A stretch of 64,000 nucleotides of DNA, taken from positions 17,688 to 81,687 of the forward strand of contig SAQL01000029.1 of assembly GCA_004020645.1 (NCBI GenBank), read 5' to 3'. Source of the DNA: Mesorhizobium sp. (GTDB taxonomy: Bacteria > Pseudomonadota > Alphaproteobacteria > Rhizobiales > Rhizobiaceae). Under the pieces are notes generated by a model that made no database searches, was not told the origin of the DNA, and saw only the letters and a program-made list of their open reading frames with translations. Position 1 is the first letter of the stretch, and each line of letters begins with the position of its first letter. The position numbers and the translations under genes were made by a program. Shown here piece after piece: positions 52,612 through 62,210 of this stretch.

Positions 52612-52770
52612 CTAGTGTGGTGGATTTGAAGTTCCTGTCATTGATGGCATTCGCGTTAAGGAACTTCAAATCCAAGACCACACTAGAATTCATTAATTAA
52701 CTCGTGCGGCTTTTGAATCCGAAATTCGCTCGCCGCGCTGCTCCAACGTGATGCGAATTTCGGATTCGCC
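52612..52770. mobile_element. MITE-like double-hairpin element (family D), copy 2
   Basis: Reverse orientation relative to 24712-24872. Hairpin 1 (52612-52686) keeps CTAGTGTG and CACACTAG ends with GGATTTGAAGTTCC arms. Hairpin 2 (52715-52770) keeps GAATCCGAAATTCGC and GCGAATTTCGGATTC arms but has lost the terminal CACACTAG. It lies between argH and the lipoprotein gene, inside the probable argH-lysA transcript. Confidence 0.75.
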
Positions 52771-52779
52771 GCCCGAGCA

Positions 52780-54180
52780 TCACGCCTTGGCGATGTGCTT
52801 TTTCCAGTATCGGATCTGCTTCCTCACTTCCGACGGCGCGGTGCCGCCGAAGCTCGTGCGGCTCTTCACCGAGTTCTGCACGGCAAGCACGGAAAACACG
52901 TCCGCCGTGATGCCGGGGTGAATGGACTGCAAGTCTTCCAGCGGCAGCCTGTCGAGCCCGATCTTCTTCTCTTCGGCCAGCGCCACCGCGCGGCCGGTGA
53001 CATGATGCGCCTCGCGGAACGGCAGGCCGAGGGTGCGCACCAGCCAGTCGGCGAGATCGGTCGCGGTCGCATAGCCTGACCCGGCGGCCTTCTTCATGGC
53101 GGCGGCGTTCACCGTCATGTCGCGCACCATGCCGGTCATCGCCGCCAGCATCAGGTCAAGCGTCTCGGCGGCGTCGAACACGGACTCCTTGTCCTCCTGC
53201 ATGTCCTTGCCATAGGTCAGCGGCATGCCCTTCATCACCGTCAGCAGGCCGACCAGATGGCCAGTGACGCGGCCGGTCTTGCCGCGCACCAGTTCGGCGG
53301 CGTCGGGGTTCTTTTTCTGCGGCATGATCGAGGAGCCGGTAGAGAATGAGTCCGACAGCCTGACGAAGCCGAATTGCGGCGTCGACCAGATGATGATCTC
53401 TTCGGCCAGCCGCGACAGATGCGTCGCGCAGATCGCCGCCAGCCCCAAAAACTCCAGCGCGAAATCGCGGTCCGAAACGCTGTCCAGCGAGTTGCGCATC
53501 GGTTCGCGGAAGCCAAGCGCCTTGGCCGTTTGGTGCCGGTCGATCGGAAAACTGGTGCCGGCAAGGGCGGCGGCACCGAGCGGGCTTTCGTCCATCCGTT
53601 CGATGGCGTCGCGAACACGCGACAGATCGCGCGAAAACATCTCGACATAGGCCATGCAGTGATGGCCAAAGGTCACCGGCTGCGCCGCCTGCATGTGGGT
53701 GAAGCCAGGCATCACAGTTGCCGCATGCTCCTCGGCCCGTTCCAGGAACGCCGTGATCAGGCCCTTTAGCGCCTCGGCGACGCGAAAGCACTCGTCCTTG
53801 ACCCACAGCCTGAGATCGACCGCCACCTGGTCGTTGCGCGAACGGGCGGTGTGCAGGCGGCCGGCGGCCGGCCCGATCAGCTCGGCAAGGCGAGCCTCGA
53901 CATTCATGTGGATGTCTTCCAGCCTGGTCGAGAACTCGAACGTGCCGGCTTCGATCTCTGCCAGGATCGTGTTCAGCCCGTGAGCGATTTTTCCTTGATC
54001 GCCCGCCGAAATAATGCCCGTTTGCGCCAGCATCTCGCTATGGGCGATCGAGCCTCTGATATCCTGCGCGTAGAGCTTGCGGTCGAACGAGATCGACGCG
54101 TTGATGGCTTCCATGATCGCGGCCGGACCCGAGGCAAAACGTCCGCCCCACATCTGGTTGCTGGCCTTCTTGTCGCTCAT
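52780..54180 (-). CDS. argH: Argininosuccinate lyase
   Basis: 466 residues. Cleaves argininosuccinate to arginine and fumarate. Fumarase/aspartase signature GSSIMPQKKNPD, HTARSRNDQV and SPLGAAALAGT are intact. Upstream gap to the divergent tlpA-like ATG is only 32 bases. The family D element lies directly behind the stop. Confidence 0.97.
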   Translation of the reverse strand: MSDKKASNQMWGGRFASGPAAIMEAINASISFDRKLYAQDIRGSIAHSEMLAQTGIISAGDQGKIAHGLNTILAEIEAGTFEFSTRLEDIHMNVEARLAELIGPAAGRLHTARSRNDQVAVDLRLWVKDECFRVAEALKGLITAFLERAEEHAATVMPGFTHMQAAQPVTFGHHCMAYVEMFSRDLSRVRDAIERMDESPLGAAALAGTSFPIDRHQTAKALGFREPMRNSLDSVSDRDFALEFLGLAAICATHLSRLAEEIIIWSTPQFGFVRLSDSFSTGSSIMPQKKNPDAAELVRGKTGRVTGHLVGLLTVMKGMPLTYGKDMQEDKESVFDAAETLDLMLAAMTGMVRDMTVNAAAMKKAAGSGYATATDLADWLVRTLGLPFREAHHVTGRAVALAEEKKIGLDRLPLEDLQSIHPGITADVFSVLAVQNSVKSRTSFGGTAPSEVRKQIRYWKKHIAKA

Positions 54181-54212
54181 CGCTATAACCCGTGCTCCGG
54201 AGCAGTTTTAAA

Positions 54213-54899
54213 ATGGCAGACGGCAATCGATTTTTTCCGGCCCCGCGCCTCATCCTCGCCGCTTTGGTGGCGGGCGTGCTGGCCGGCGCGGTCGCGGTAT
54301 ATGTCAGCGAGAGCGGTTCTGGCAACAACGCGCCCGCTCAAGTCGCCGTTGACGACAGCAAGGACGATGTCGCCTGCGCCGCCAAGGCAGACCGCGCCAA
54401 GACGGTCGCGGCGGCTGCCACCGGCCAGGTTGCCGCACTCTTGCCGGCCGATCCGCCGCAATCGCTGAAAAGCCTTGCCTTCAACGACCCTGGCGGCAAG
54501 CCGATGACGCTCGCCGACCATGCCGGCAAGACGGTGCTGCTCAATCTGTGGGCGACATGGTGCGCGCCGTGCCGCGCCGAAATGCCGGCGCTTGACGCGC
54601 TGCAGAAAGAAATGGGCAGCGACGCCTTCGAGGTCGTCGCGGTCAATGTCGATGCCGGCGACGACGCCAAGCCGAAAAAGTTCCTCGAGGAAACCGGCGT
54701 CGACGCGCTCGGCTACTACCGCGATTCGACGATGGCGCTGTTCAACGATCTCAAGACGCGCGGCCTGGCGCTCGGCCTGCCGGTCACCATGCTGATCGAC
54801 GGTGAAGGCTGCCTGATCGCTCACATGAACGGCCCGGCCGAGTGGTCGAGCCCGGACGCCAAACGGCTGGTCGAGACGGCGCTCGGCAAGTCGGACTAG
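54213..54899 (+). CDS. TlpA-family thiol:disulfide oxidoreductase
   Basis: 228 residues. One N-terminal span (LILAALVAGVLAGAVAVYVSE) then a thioredoxin fold with active site WCAPC (LLNLWATWCAPCRAEMPALDAL). TlpA-type proteins reduce Cys residues in the periplasm, for example during cytochrome c or cytochrome oxidase assembly. The ATG at 54213 was chosen. Its promoter must lie within or across the argH start. Confidence 0.92.
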   Translation: MADGNRFFPAPRLILAALVAGVLAGAVAVYVSESGSGNNAPAQVAVDDSKDDVACAAKADRAKTVAAAATGQVAALLPADPPQSLKSLAFNDPGGKPMTLADHAGKTVLLNLWATWCAPCRAEMPALDALQKEMGSDAFEVVAVNVDAGDDAKPKKFLEETGVDALGYYRDSTMALFNDLKTRGLALGLPVTMLIDGEGCLIAHMNGPAEWSSPDAKRLVETALGKSD

Positions 54900-55111
54900 G
54901 CGCCGGCGATCGCGCCGATCTCCGTCGCTTGTTCGAACCGTAAGCCGGCTTGGCAATTCCTTTCCATCGACTCCCATTCGGAAGCGTGCGCCACTTTAAG
55001 TGGAGATCGAGTTCATCGATCCGCAACAAATCCGTTGTCCAATTGTCACGAGCGGCACATATTGCCTTTGCGAGAGTGCCCTTTCGCCAATGACAAAACG
55101 GGAGATGAAAC

Positions 55112-56422
55112 ATGAAGTTCTTCGGCTTCGCGGCCGGTGTCGCCGCCACCATGACCCTGCTTTCCACCACCTCCGCTTTCGCTGTCACGCAGATCAGCTG
55201 GTGGCACGCCATGACCGGCGCCAACGCCGAGGTCGTCGACAAGATCTCCAAGGATTTCAACGCCAGCCAGAGCGACTATGAGCTGGTTCCGGTGTTCAAG
55301 GGCACCTATCCCGAGACGCTGAATGCCGGCATCGCCGCCTTCCGCGCCGGACAGGCGCCAGATATCCTGCAGGTGTTCGATGTCGGCACCGGCGTGATGA
55401 TGGCGGCCGAGGGTGCGATCAAGCCGGTGGCCGAGGTGATGACCGGTGCCGGGATGACCTTCGACAAGAGCCAGTATCTGCCCGGCATCGTTGGCTATTA
55501 TTCGAAGCCGGACGGCACCATGCTGTCCTTCCCCTACAACTCCTCCTCGCCGATCCTCTATTACAACAAGGACATCTTCCAGAAGGCGGGCCTCGACGTG
55601 AACAGCCCGCCCAAGACCTGGAACGAGGTGTGGGAGGCTGCCAAGAAGATCAAGACGAGCGGCGCCGCCTCATGCGGCTATACCTCGACCTGGCTGACCT
55701 GGATCCATCTGGAGAATTTCGCGGCGTGGAATGATGTGTCCTGGGCCACCCAGCAGAACGGTCTGGCCGGCGGTGATGTCGAGCTCAAGATCAATGCACC
55801 GATTTACGTCAACCACTTCCAGGCGCTCGCAGACCTCGCCAAGGATGGCACCTTCAAATATGGCGGGCGCACCTCCGAAGCCAAGCAGATCTTCCTTGCC
55901 GGCGAATGCGGCATCTTCACCGAATCCTCGGGCGGCCTCGGCGACATCGTCAAGTCTGGCATGAACTATGGCATCGGCCAGCTTCCCTACGACAGCGACG
56001 CCAAGGGCGCGCCGCAGAACACCACGCCGGGCGGCGCCAGCCTGTGGGTGTTCGGCAACAAGTCGGACGAGCAATACAAGGGCGTCGCGGCCTTCTTCGC
56101 CTATCTGTCCAAGACCGATGTGCAGGAATATCTGCACCAGAAGTCGGGATACCTGCCGGTGACGCTCGCCGCCTACGAGGCGACCAAGAAATCGGGCTTC
56201 TATGAAAAGAACCCCGGCCGCGAGACACCCATCCTGCAGATGACGGGCAAGGCGCCGACCGACAATTCGAAGGGCGTGCGCCTGCCGAATCTGCCGCAGG
56301 TACGCGATATCCAGAACGAGGAGTTCGAGAAGATGCTGGCCGGCCAGCAAACCGCTCAGCAGGCGCTCGACAATGCGGTCACGCGCGGCAACGCCGCCAT
56401 CAAGGAAGCGCTGGAGAACTGA
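55112..56422 (+). CDS. ugpB: sn-glycerol-3-phosphate ABC transporter binding protein UgpB
   Basis: 436 residues. Signal peptide (residues 5-24, cut near AFA-V) then a periplasmic binding protein fold with the UgpB hallmarks ITSWWHAM-like start, DIVQVFDVGTG-like segment (DILQVFDVGTGVMMA), and the ligand region SSSPILYYNKD. GGGAG-like binding site upstream. First gene of ugpBAEC. A strong palindrome follows its stop. Confidence 0.95.
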   Translation: MKFFGFAAGVAATMTLLSTTSAFAVTQISWWHAMTGANAEVVDKISKDFNASQSDYELVPVFKGTYPETLNAGIAAFRAGQAPDILQVFDVGTGVMMAAEGAIKPVAEVMTGAGMTFDKSQYLPGIVGYYSKPDGTMLSFPYNSSSPILYYNKDIFQKAGLDVNSPPKTWNEVWEAAKKIKTSGAASCGYTSTWLTWIHLENFAAWNDVSWATQQNGLAGGDVELKINAPIYVNHFQALADLAKDGTFKYGGRTSEAKQIFLAGECGIFTESSGGLGDIVKSGMNYGIGQLPYDSDAKGAPQNTTPGGASLWVFGNKSDEQYKGVAAFFAYLSKTDVQEYLHQKSGYLPVTLAAYEATKKSGFYEKNPGRETPILQMTGKAPTDNSKGVRLPNLPQVRDIQNEEFEKMLAGQQTAQQALDNAVTRGNAAIKEALEN

Positions 56423-56452
56423 CGAGATTATCTCATTTAGTCGATTGGAATA

Positions 56453-56478
56453 TCGCCCACGCGAGCTCGCGTGGGCGA
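56453..56478. terminator. Perfect 26-base palindrome between ugpB and ugpA
   Basis: TCGCCCACGCG, AGCT and CGCGTGGGCGA form an 11-bp stem with a 4-base loop, without a T-run. It probably stabilises the ugpB message or limits read-through to the permeases. It contains the GTG that would be the nominal ugpA start. Confidence 0.8.
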
Positions 56479-56503
56479 CCCCTGGATAGCGAGGGAAATC
56501 AGC

Positions 56504-57388
56504 CTGTCTCCACGCATCGTCTTTCCCAACAAGATCCTGCCCTACCTGCTGGTGGCGCCACAACTCGCCATTACACTGGTTTTCTTCTACTGGCCGGCCG
56601 GTCAGGCGCTTTACCAGTCGATGCTCAGGCAAGATCCGTTCGGGCTGAGGACCAAGTTCGTCTGGTTCGCCAATTTCCGCAAGGTGCTGGCCGATCCGGC
56701 CTACCTCAATTCGATCCAGGTCACGGTGGTGTTCTCGCTTGCGACGGCGATCGTTGCGATGGGCGTGGCCCTCTTGCTTGCAGTCATGGCCGAGAAGGCG
56801 GTGCGCGGCAAAGGCCTCTATCGCACACTGTTGATATGGCCTTATGCCGTGGCGCCGGCGATTGCCGGCATGCTGTGGCTGTTTCTGTTCAATCCTTCGA
56901 TCGGCTCGTTGGCCTATTTGCTGAGAAGCCTCGGCATCGCATGGGACCCGCTGCTCAACGGCACCCACGCCATGATCCTACTGGTGTCGGCGGCTGCCTG
57001 GAAGCAGATCAGCTACAATTTCCTGTTCTTCGTCGCAGGGCTGCAGGCGGTGCCGAAAACGCTGATCGAGGCGGCGGCCATGGATGGCGCCGGCGAGACC
57101 AAGCGCTTCTGGACCATCGTCTTCCCGCTGCTTGCGCCGACCACCTTTTTCCTGCTGGTCGTCAACACCGTCTATGCCTTGTTCGACACTTTCGGCATCG
57201 TTCATGCCGTCACCGGCGGCGGGCCGGGCAAGACGACCGAGACGCTGGTCTACAAGGTCTACAATGACGGCTTCGTCAATCTGATCCTGGGTGACTCGGC
57301 GGCGCAGTCGGTCATCCTGATGGCCATCGTCATCGCGCTCACCGCCATCCAGTTCCGCTACGTGGAACGCAAAGTCCATTACGGTTGA
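56504..57388 (+). CDS. ugpA: sn-glycerol-3-phosphate ABC transporter permease UgpA
   Basis: 294 residues from a CTG at 56504 (LSPRIVFPNKILPYLLVAPQ), matching the family length and N-terminus, with GAGGGA seven bases upstream. The only conventional upstream start is the GTG at 56471, inside the palindrome arm and without a binding site. Six spans and the EAA loop (EAAAMDGAGETKRFWTIVFPLL) are intact. No ATG, GTG or TTG is better placed. Confidence 0.9.
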   Translation: MSPRIVFPNKILPYLLVAPQLAITLVFFYWPAGQALYQSMLRQDPFGLRTKFVWFANFRKVLADPAYLNSIQVTVVFSLATAIVAMGVALLLAVMAEKAVRGKGLYRTLLIWPYAVAPAIAGMLWLFLFNPSIGSLAYLLRSLGIAWDPLLNGTHAMILLVSAAAWKQISYNFLFFVAGLQAVPKTLIEAAAMDGAGETKRFWTIVFPLLAPTTFFLLVVNTVYALFDTFGIVHAVTGGGPGKTTETLVYKVYNDGFVNLILGDSAAQSVILMAIVIALTAIQFRYVERKVHYG

Positions 57389-57396
57389 GGGCTGCG

Positions 57397-58245
57397 ATGA
57401 TCGGCCAATCCCCGCTCCGCACCTTCATCGCCCATGCCGTGCTCATCCTTGGCATATTGATCGTGGCTTTTCCGATCTACTACACCTTCGTTGCCTCGAC
57501 ACACACGCTGCAAACGATCCTCAGGCCGCCACTGCCGCTCTTGCCCGGCGGCCAGCTGTGGAACAATTACAGCGAGGCGCTGTTCGGCGGCATTGGTCGC
57601 ATCGGCGGTGTCAGCGTCGGCCAACTGCTCCTCAACACCACGGTCATGGCGCTCGGCGTTGCGGTGGGAAAGATCTTCATCTCGATCCTGTCGGCCTACG
57701 CGATCGTGTTCTTCCGCTTTCCCCTGCGCATGACCTTCTTCTGGCTGATCTTCATCACCTTGATGCTGCCCGTGGAGGTGCGCATCCTGCCGACCTACAA
57801 GGTGATGGTCGATCTCGGCATGATCGACACCTATGCCGGCCTGATCATCCCGCTGATCGCCTCGGCCACCGCGACGCTGCTGTTCCGCCAGTTCTTCATG
57901 ACCATACCGGGCGAGTTGGTGGAGGCGGCGCGTGTCGACGGCGCCGGGCCATGGCGCTTTTTCTTCGATATCCTCTTGCCACTGTCGCGCACCAACATCG
58001 CGGCGCTGTTCGTGATCCTCTTCATCTACGGCTGGACGCAGTATCTCTGGCCGCTGCTCGTCACCAACAGCAACGATATGAACACCATCGTCATCGCGCT
58101 GAGGAAGATGGTTTCCTTCGCCGATGCCGACACCGAATGGCACCTGGTCATGGTCACGGCGATGCTGGCCATCGTGCCGCCGATCCTGGTGGTCGTGCTG
58201 ATGCAACGCTGGTTCGTGCGCGGCCTGGTCGAATCCGAAAAGTGA
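57397..58245 (+). CDS. ugpE: sn-glycerol-3-phosphate ABC transporter permease UgpE
   Basis: 282 residues, six spans. EAA loop EAARVDGAGPWRFFFDILLPLS. The ATG at 57397 has GAGGG five bases upstream. It begins eight bases after the ugpA stop. Couples with UgpA to form the membrane channel. Confidence 0.95.
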   Translation: MIGQSPLRTFIAHAVLILGILIVAFPIYYTFVASTHTLQTILRPPLPLLPGGQLWNNYSEALFGGIGRIGGVSVGQLLLNTTVMALGVAVGKIFISILSAYAIVFFRFPLRMTFFWLIFITLMLPVEVRILPTYKVMVDLGMIDTYAGLIIPLIASATATLLFRQFFMTIPGELVEAARVDGAGPWRFFFDILLPLSRTNIAALFVILFIYGWTQYLWPLLVTNSNDMNTIVIALRKMVSFADADTEWHLVMVTAMLAIVPPILVVVLMQRWFVRGLVESEK

Positions 58246-58252
58246 GAAGCTG

Positions 58253-59320
58253 ATGGCGACCGTCGATCTGAAGGACGTGAAGAAGGTCTATCCCAGCGGC
58301 GTCGAAGCCGTGAAGGGCGTCTCCATCGCCATTCCCGACAAGGAGTTGTGCGTTCTGGTCGGTCCATCCGGCTGCGGCAAGTCCACCCTTCTCAGAATGA
58401 TCGCGGGGTTGGAGACGATTTCTGCCGGTACGGTCGCCATCGACGGAAAGGTGGTCAACGCCATCGGCCCGACCGAGCGCGACATCGCCATGGTGTTCCA
58501 GAACTACGCGCTCTACCCGCATATGAAGGTCTACGACAACATGGCCTATGGCCTGCGCAATCGCGGCACGCCGAAGGACGAGATCGACAGCAGGGTGCGC
58601 TCGACCGCCAAGGTGCTGGAACTCTCGGCGCTGCTCGACCGGCGACCGCGCGAGCTTTCCGGCGGCCAGCGCCAGCGTGTCGCCATGGGCCGCGCCATCG
58701 TGCGCAACCCGAAAGTCTTCCTGTTCGACGAGCCGCTCAGCAATCTCGACGCCAAATTGCGCGGCCAGATGCGGGTCGAGATCAAGAATTTGCAGCGCAA
58801 GCTCGGCGTCACCTCGGTCTATGTCACCCACGACCAGCTCGAGGCGATGACGCTGGCCGACATCCTTGTCGTCATGAACGCCGGACTGGTCGAGCAAACG
58901 GGCGCGCCGCTCGACGTCTACGAGAAGCCGGCCTCGATCTTCGTCGCGTCCTTCATCGGCGCGCCGCCGATGAATCTTCTGGCGCTGACCGGAAGTTCCT
59001 CAGGCCCGATATTGGCTGACGGGACAGCGATCGACTTCGCGGCTCGCGAAACACCAGCCGTGACACTGGGTTTTCGCCCGGAAGACGCCGACGTCACCTT
59101 CAATGCGGAGGCGCTGCCCGGTGCGCTCGTCCTGCCGGCGACAGTCGAGGCAGTCGAACCGGTCGGTGCCGAAAGCTTTCTTCACTGCGCCGCAGCCGGC
59201 AGCCGTATCGTCGTGCGCGTTTCAGGGCGCGCCGCCGCCAAGCCTGGTGACCAGTTGCGTGTCGTGGCCAAAGCCGAAAAGCTGCATTGGTTCGATCAGG
59301 CTGGAAAGCGGGTCGATTGA
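58253..59320 (+). CDS. ugpC: sn-glycerol-3-phosphate ABC transporter ATPase UgpC
   Basis: 355 residues. Walker A GPSGCGKST, signature LSGGQRQRVAMGRA, Walker B VFLFDEPLSNLD, H-loop VTHDQ and a C-terminal TOBE region. Powers UgpABCE. Converges on the iron ABC ATPase gene with 48 bases between stops. Confidence 0.95.
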   Translation: MATVDLKDVKKVYPSGVEAVKGVSIAIPDKELCVLVGPSGCGKSTLLRMIAGLETISAGTVAIDGKVVNAIGPTERDIAMVFQNYALYPHMKVYDNMAYGLRNRGTPKDEIDSRVRSTAKVLELSALLDRRPRELSGGQRQRVAMGRAIVRNPKVFLFDEPLSNLDAKLRGQMRVEIKNLQRKLGVTSVYVTHDQLEAMTLADILVVMNAGLVEQTGAPLDVYEKPASIFVASFIGAPPMNLLALTGSSSGPILADGTAIDFAARETPAVTLGFRPEDADVTFNAEALPGALVLPATVEAVEPVGAESFLHCAAAGSRIVVRVSGRAAAKPGDQLRVVAKAEKLHWFDQAGKRVD

Positions 59321-59368
59321 AGCCAGCCTGTCGTCCTGGCCAGCGAACCGCGAGAGGCGCAAGACCGT

Positions 59369-60451
59369 TCAGGCAAACACATGCGCCTTGCCCAACACCG
59401 TCAGCCGGACGATCTCGCCAACCACCGGCGTGTCCATGCCCGGCTTGCGCAGGATCAATGGCGTGTTGCCGATCGCGGCTGCGTCCGGCGGATCGGGACT
59501 GTTCAAGAGCCGCACCGCGATGGTGCACATCGAACCGGCGAATTCGGATTCCGTCACTTCGCCGAACAGCATGTCCGGCGTGCCCGACATGCCTTCGCGC
59601 GATGTCCGTTTCAACAGCACCTGTTCCGGCCGCAGCATGATGCGGACGACATCGCGCCGTTCGGTGCTGTCGACGGCGATGCGGCCGAGCGGCGAGCTGG
59701 CGAAACCGTCCGCGATCTTGGCCGGCAGGATGATGGCATCACCGAGGAACTCGGCGACCATCCTGTCCTTCGGCTTGAGATAGAGCTCGCGCGGCGTGCC
59801 GACCTGCGAAAATACTCCGTCACGCATCACCGCGACCTGGCTGGCAAAGGACAGCGCCTCGGCCTGGTCGTGCGTGACCAGGATCGTGGTGATGCCGGCG
59901 GTCTCTAGAAGCTCAGCCACCGCCTTGCGCATCGAGGCGCGCAGACCGGTGTCGAGCGCCGAGAACGGCTCGTCGAGCAGCATCAGCCGTGGCTTCATCG
60001 CCATGGCGCGGGCTAGCGCCACACGCTGCTGCTGGCCGCCGGAGAGCTCGTGCGGCCGCCGTTTCAGGATCGCCTTGTCGAGCCCGACGATATAGGCGAG
60101 CTCGACGATACGCTCGCTGCGCTTGTCCTGGTGGTGCCGCATGCCGAAGCCGATATTGGCGGCGATGCTCAGATGCGGGAACAGGGCGCCGTCCTGCGCC
60201 ACCACGCCAATGCCGCGCCGATATGCGGGCACGGCGGCCCCGCCATTGGCCAGCACCTGGCCGTCAAGCACGATGCGGCCCTGGTCCGGCGCCTCAAAGC
60301 CGGCGATCAGCCGCAGCAAGGTCGTCTTGCCGCAGCCGGACGGCCCGACGATTGCGGTGCGGCTGCCGCTGGCCACGCTGAGGTCGACGCCGGCCAGCGC
60401 GGCCACCGGGCCGTAGTGCTTGTGCACATCGGTGAGTTCGAGGAAGCTCAT
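59369..60451 (-). CDS. Ferric-iron-type ABC transporter ATPase (FbpC/AfuC)
   Basis: 360 residues. Walker A GPSGCGKTT, signature LSGGQQQRVALARAM, Walker B LMLLDEPFSALD, H-loop VTHDQAEAL and a C-terminal regulatory domain. The ATG overlaps the permease stop (ATGA). Its operon partners define it as the energy module of an iron importer. Confidence 0.92.
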   Translation of the reverse strand: MSFLELTDVHKHYGPVAALAGVDLSVASGSRTAIVGPSGCGKTTLLRLIAGFEAPDQGRIVLDGQVLANGGAAVPAYRRGIGVVAQDGALFPHLSIAANIGFGMRHHQDKRSERIVELAYIVGLDKAILKRRPHELSGGQQQRVALARAMAMKPRLMLLDEPFSALDTGLRASMRKAVAELLETAGITTILVTHDQAEALSFASQVAVMRDGVFSQVGTPRELYLKPKDRMVAEFLGDAIILPAKIADGFASSPLGRIAVDSTERRDVVRIMLRPEQVLLKRTSREGMSGTPDMLFGEVTESEFAGSMCTIAVRLLNSPDPPDAAAIGNTPLILRKPGMDTPVVGEIVRLTVLGKAHVFA

Positions 60452-62106
60452 CGTCCGGCCATCCGCTTAGACTGGACATAGAGCAGCCAGGTCAGCGGCA
60501 GCGACATCGCCACCATGATGAGGGCGTAAGGTGCGGCGGAGGCATAGTCGATCTCGCCGCTGTGCGCCCAGAACGCCATCGCCAGCGTGCGGGTGCCGTT
60601 GGGCGCCAGCATCTGCGTTGCGGTCAATTCGTTCATGATGCCGAGCGCCACCAGCGCCATGCCCGCCGCGGCCCCCGGCGCCGACAGACGGATTGTCGTC
60701 GACCACAGCGCTTTGAGCGGTGATCGGCCGAGGCTGGCGGCGGCGCGTTCGAGCTCGACCGGCGCCTGCGCGATCGACGCCCGCAGGCTGATCAGGGCGC
60801 GCGGCAGGAACATCAGCGCATAGGCAACGAGGATCGTGAACAGGGTCTGGTAGAGCGGCAGAGCGATGCGCACGGTGATGGTGACCAGCGCCAGCGCCAC
60901 GACGACGCCGGGCAGCGAGCCGACGATGTAGTTGCAACCCTCCAGAAGCCGCTGCAGCGGTCCCGGCGCGCGGATCGAGATCCAGGCCATCGGCATGGCG
61001 GCGACCGTGGCGAGCAGGGCGCCGGCGAGCGCCAGGAACAGGGTTTGGCCGAGCGCCAGGCCGATCTCGTCGAGGCGCCAGACATCGGCACCGCCGGCCA
61101 CAAGCCAGCGGCCGATGGTGACGAACGGCACGCCCAGCGCCAGCAGGGTGGTGACCACCGGCAGAGCCAAGCACGGGATCGTGGCGCGGCCGAGCCTTGT
61201 GCGTTGCTGCTGGCGCGCGGCGCCCGAGCCGACGCGGGCATAGCGCTCCTCGCCGCGCACCAGCACTTCGATCCCGAGCAGCACGAAACAGCATGTCACC
61301 AGCACCGCAGCCAGCATGTTGGCGGCGGGGCCGTTGAAGGTCGACTGGAACTGGTCGACGATTGCCGTGGTGAAGGTGTCGAAGCGGATGAACACGTAGA
61401 GACCGTATTCGGCCAGGAGATGCAGGCCGATCAGCAGCGAGCCGCCGCAGATGGCGAGCCTGAGCTGCGGCAGCACCACCCGCCGGAACACGCGCCACGG
61501 CCCGAGCCCGACGGCTGCCGCGGCGTCTTCGAGAGCAGGATCGAGCCGGCGCAAAGCTGCCGCCACCGGCAGATAGAGGAACGGGAAATAGGCGACGACG
61601 GAAACCAGAACGCCGGCCCACAGGCCGTGCAGTCCCGGCACCAGGGTGATCCAGGCATAGCTGTGGACGAAGGCGGGGATGGCGAGCGGCGCCACCGACA
61701 GCCAGGCCCACAGGCGGGCACCGGGAAGACTGCTGCGTTCGGTCAGCCAGGCCAGCGCCACCGAGAGCACGATGCAGATCGGTACGGCCAGCACCACCAA
61801 AAGCAGGGTGTTGGCCAGCAGCTCGCCGACGCGCGGCCGGAACACCAGTGCCGATACGGTTTCCCAGCCGGTCTGCACGGCAATCCAGATGATGAAGGCG
61901 AGCGGCAGCAGCGAGAAAAGTGAGACCAGGATGGCGGCGAGCGAAATCCAGGATATCGGCCGCCGGCGCGTCCATTGCCCAGCCGCCACGCCGGTCGGCA
62001 AGCCTGAACGTGCAAGTTCGGCCGCAGACTGCATCAGCTCAGGCGCCGCGCCGCTGCCGCCCGGTGGCGGAAACGGTCGAAGGGCCGCAGACGTGGCCAA
62101 AAACAC
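60448..62106 (-). CDS. Ferric-iron-type ABC transporter double permease (FbpB)
   Basis: 552 residues, about twelve spans. Two tandem permease domains, each with an EAA-type loop (LEDAAAAVGLGPWRVFRRVVLPQL; LERAAASLGRSPLKALWSTTIRLS), the usual fused form. The start is GTG at 62104-62106; an ATG at 62032-62034 is possible and would shorten it by 24 residues before the first span. An attenuator-like hairpin lies upstream. Confidence 0.92.
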   Translation of the reverse strand: MFLATSAALRPFPPPGGSGAAPELMQSAAELARSGLPTGVAAGQWTRRRPISWISLAAILVSLFSLLPLAFIIWIAVQTGWETVSALVFRPRVGELLANTLLLVVLAVPICIVLSVALAWLTERSSLPGARLWAWLSVAPLAIPAFVHSYAWITLVPGLHGLWAGVLVSVVAYFPFLYLPVAAALRRLDPALEDAAAAVGLGPWRVFRRVVLPQLRLAICGGSLLIGLHLLAEYGLYVFIRFDTFTTAIVDQFQSTFNGPAANMLAAVLVTCCFVLLGIEVLVRGEERYARVGSGAARQQQRTRLGRATIPCLALPVVTTLLALGVPFVTIGRWLVAGGADVWRLDEIGLALGQTLFLALAGALLATVAAMPMAWISIRAPGPLQRLLEGCNYIVGSLPGVVVALALVTITVRIALPLYQTLFTILVAYALMFLPRALISLRASIAQAPVELERAAASLGRSPLKALWSTTIRLSAPGAAAGMALVALGIMNELTATQMLAPNGTRTLAMAFWAHSGEIDYASAAPYALIMVAMSLPLTWLLYVQSKRMAGR

Positions 62107-62137
62107 AGCTTGTCGTCATCGACGAATGCCATCTCGA

Positions 62138-62180
62138 AAAACAGAGCGCTCCTGCGGAAAGCGAATTCCCGCAGGGGCGC
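62138..62180 (-). terminator. Attenuator/terminator between the iron binding protein and permease genes
   Basis: Minus strand: GCGCCCCTGCGG, a 10-base loop, then CCGCAGGAGCGC forms a 12-bp stem with one wobble, followed by TCTGTTTTT. It would end much of the transcript after the binding-protein gene, giving more binding protein than permease. Confidence 0.7.
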
Positions 62181-62210
62181 AGTCGGTTGCCCTTTTAGGA
62201 CGAACGCTGA

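Noticed and set aside
55000..55111. Pho box upstream of ugpB
   Set aside because: Two TGTC-like half sites exist but are eight bases apart instead of the eleven needed.
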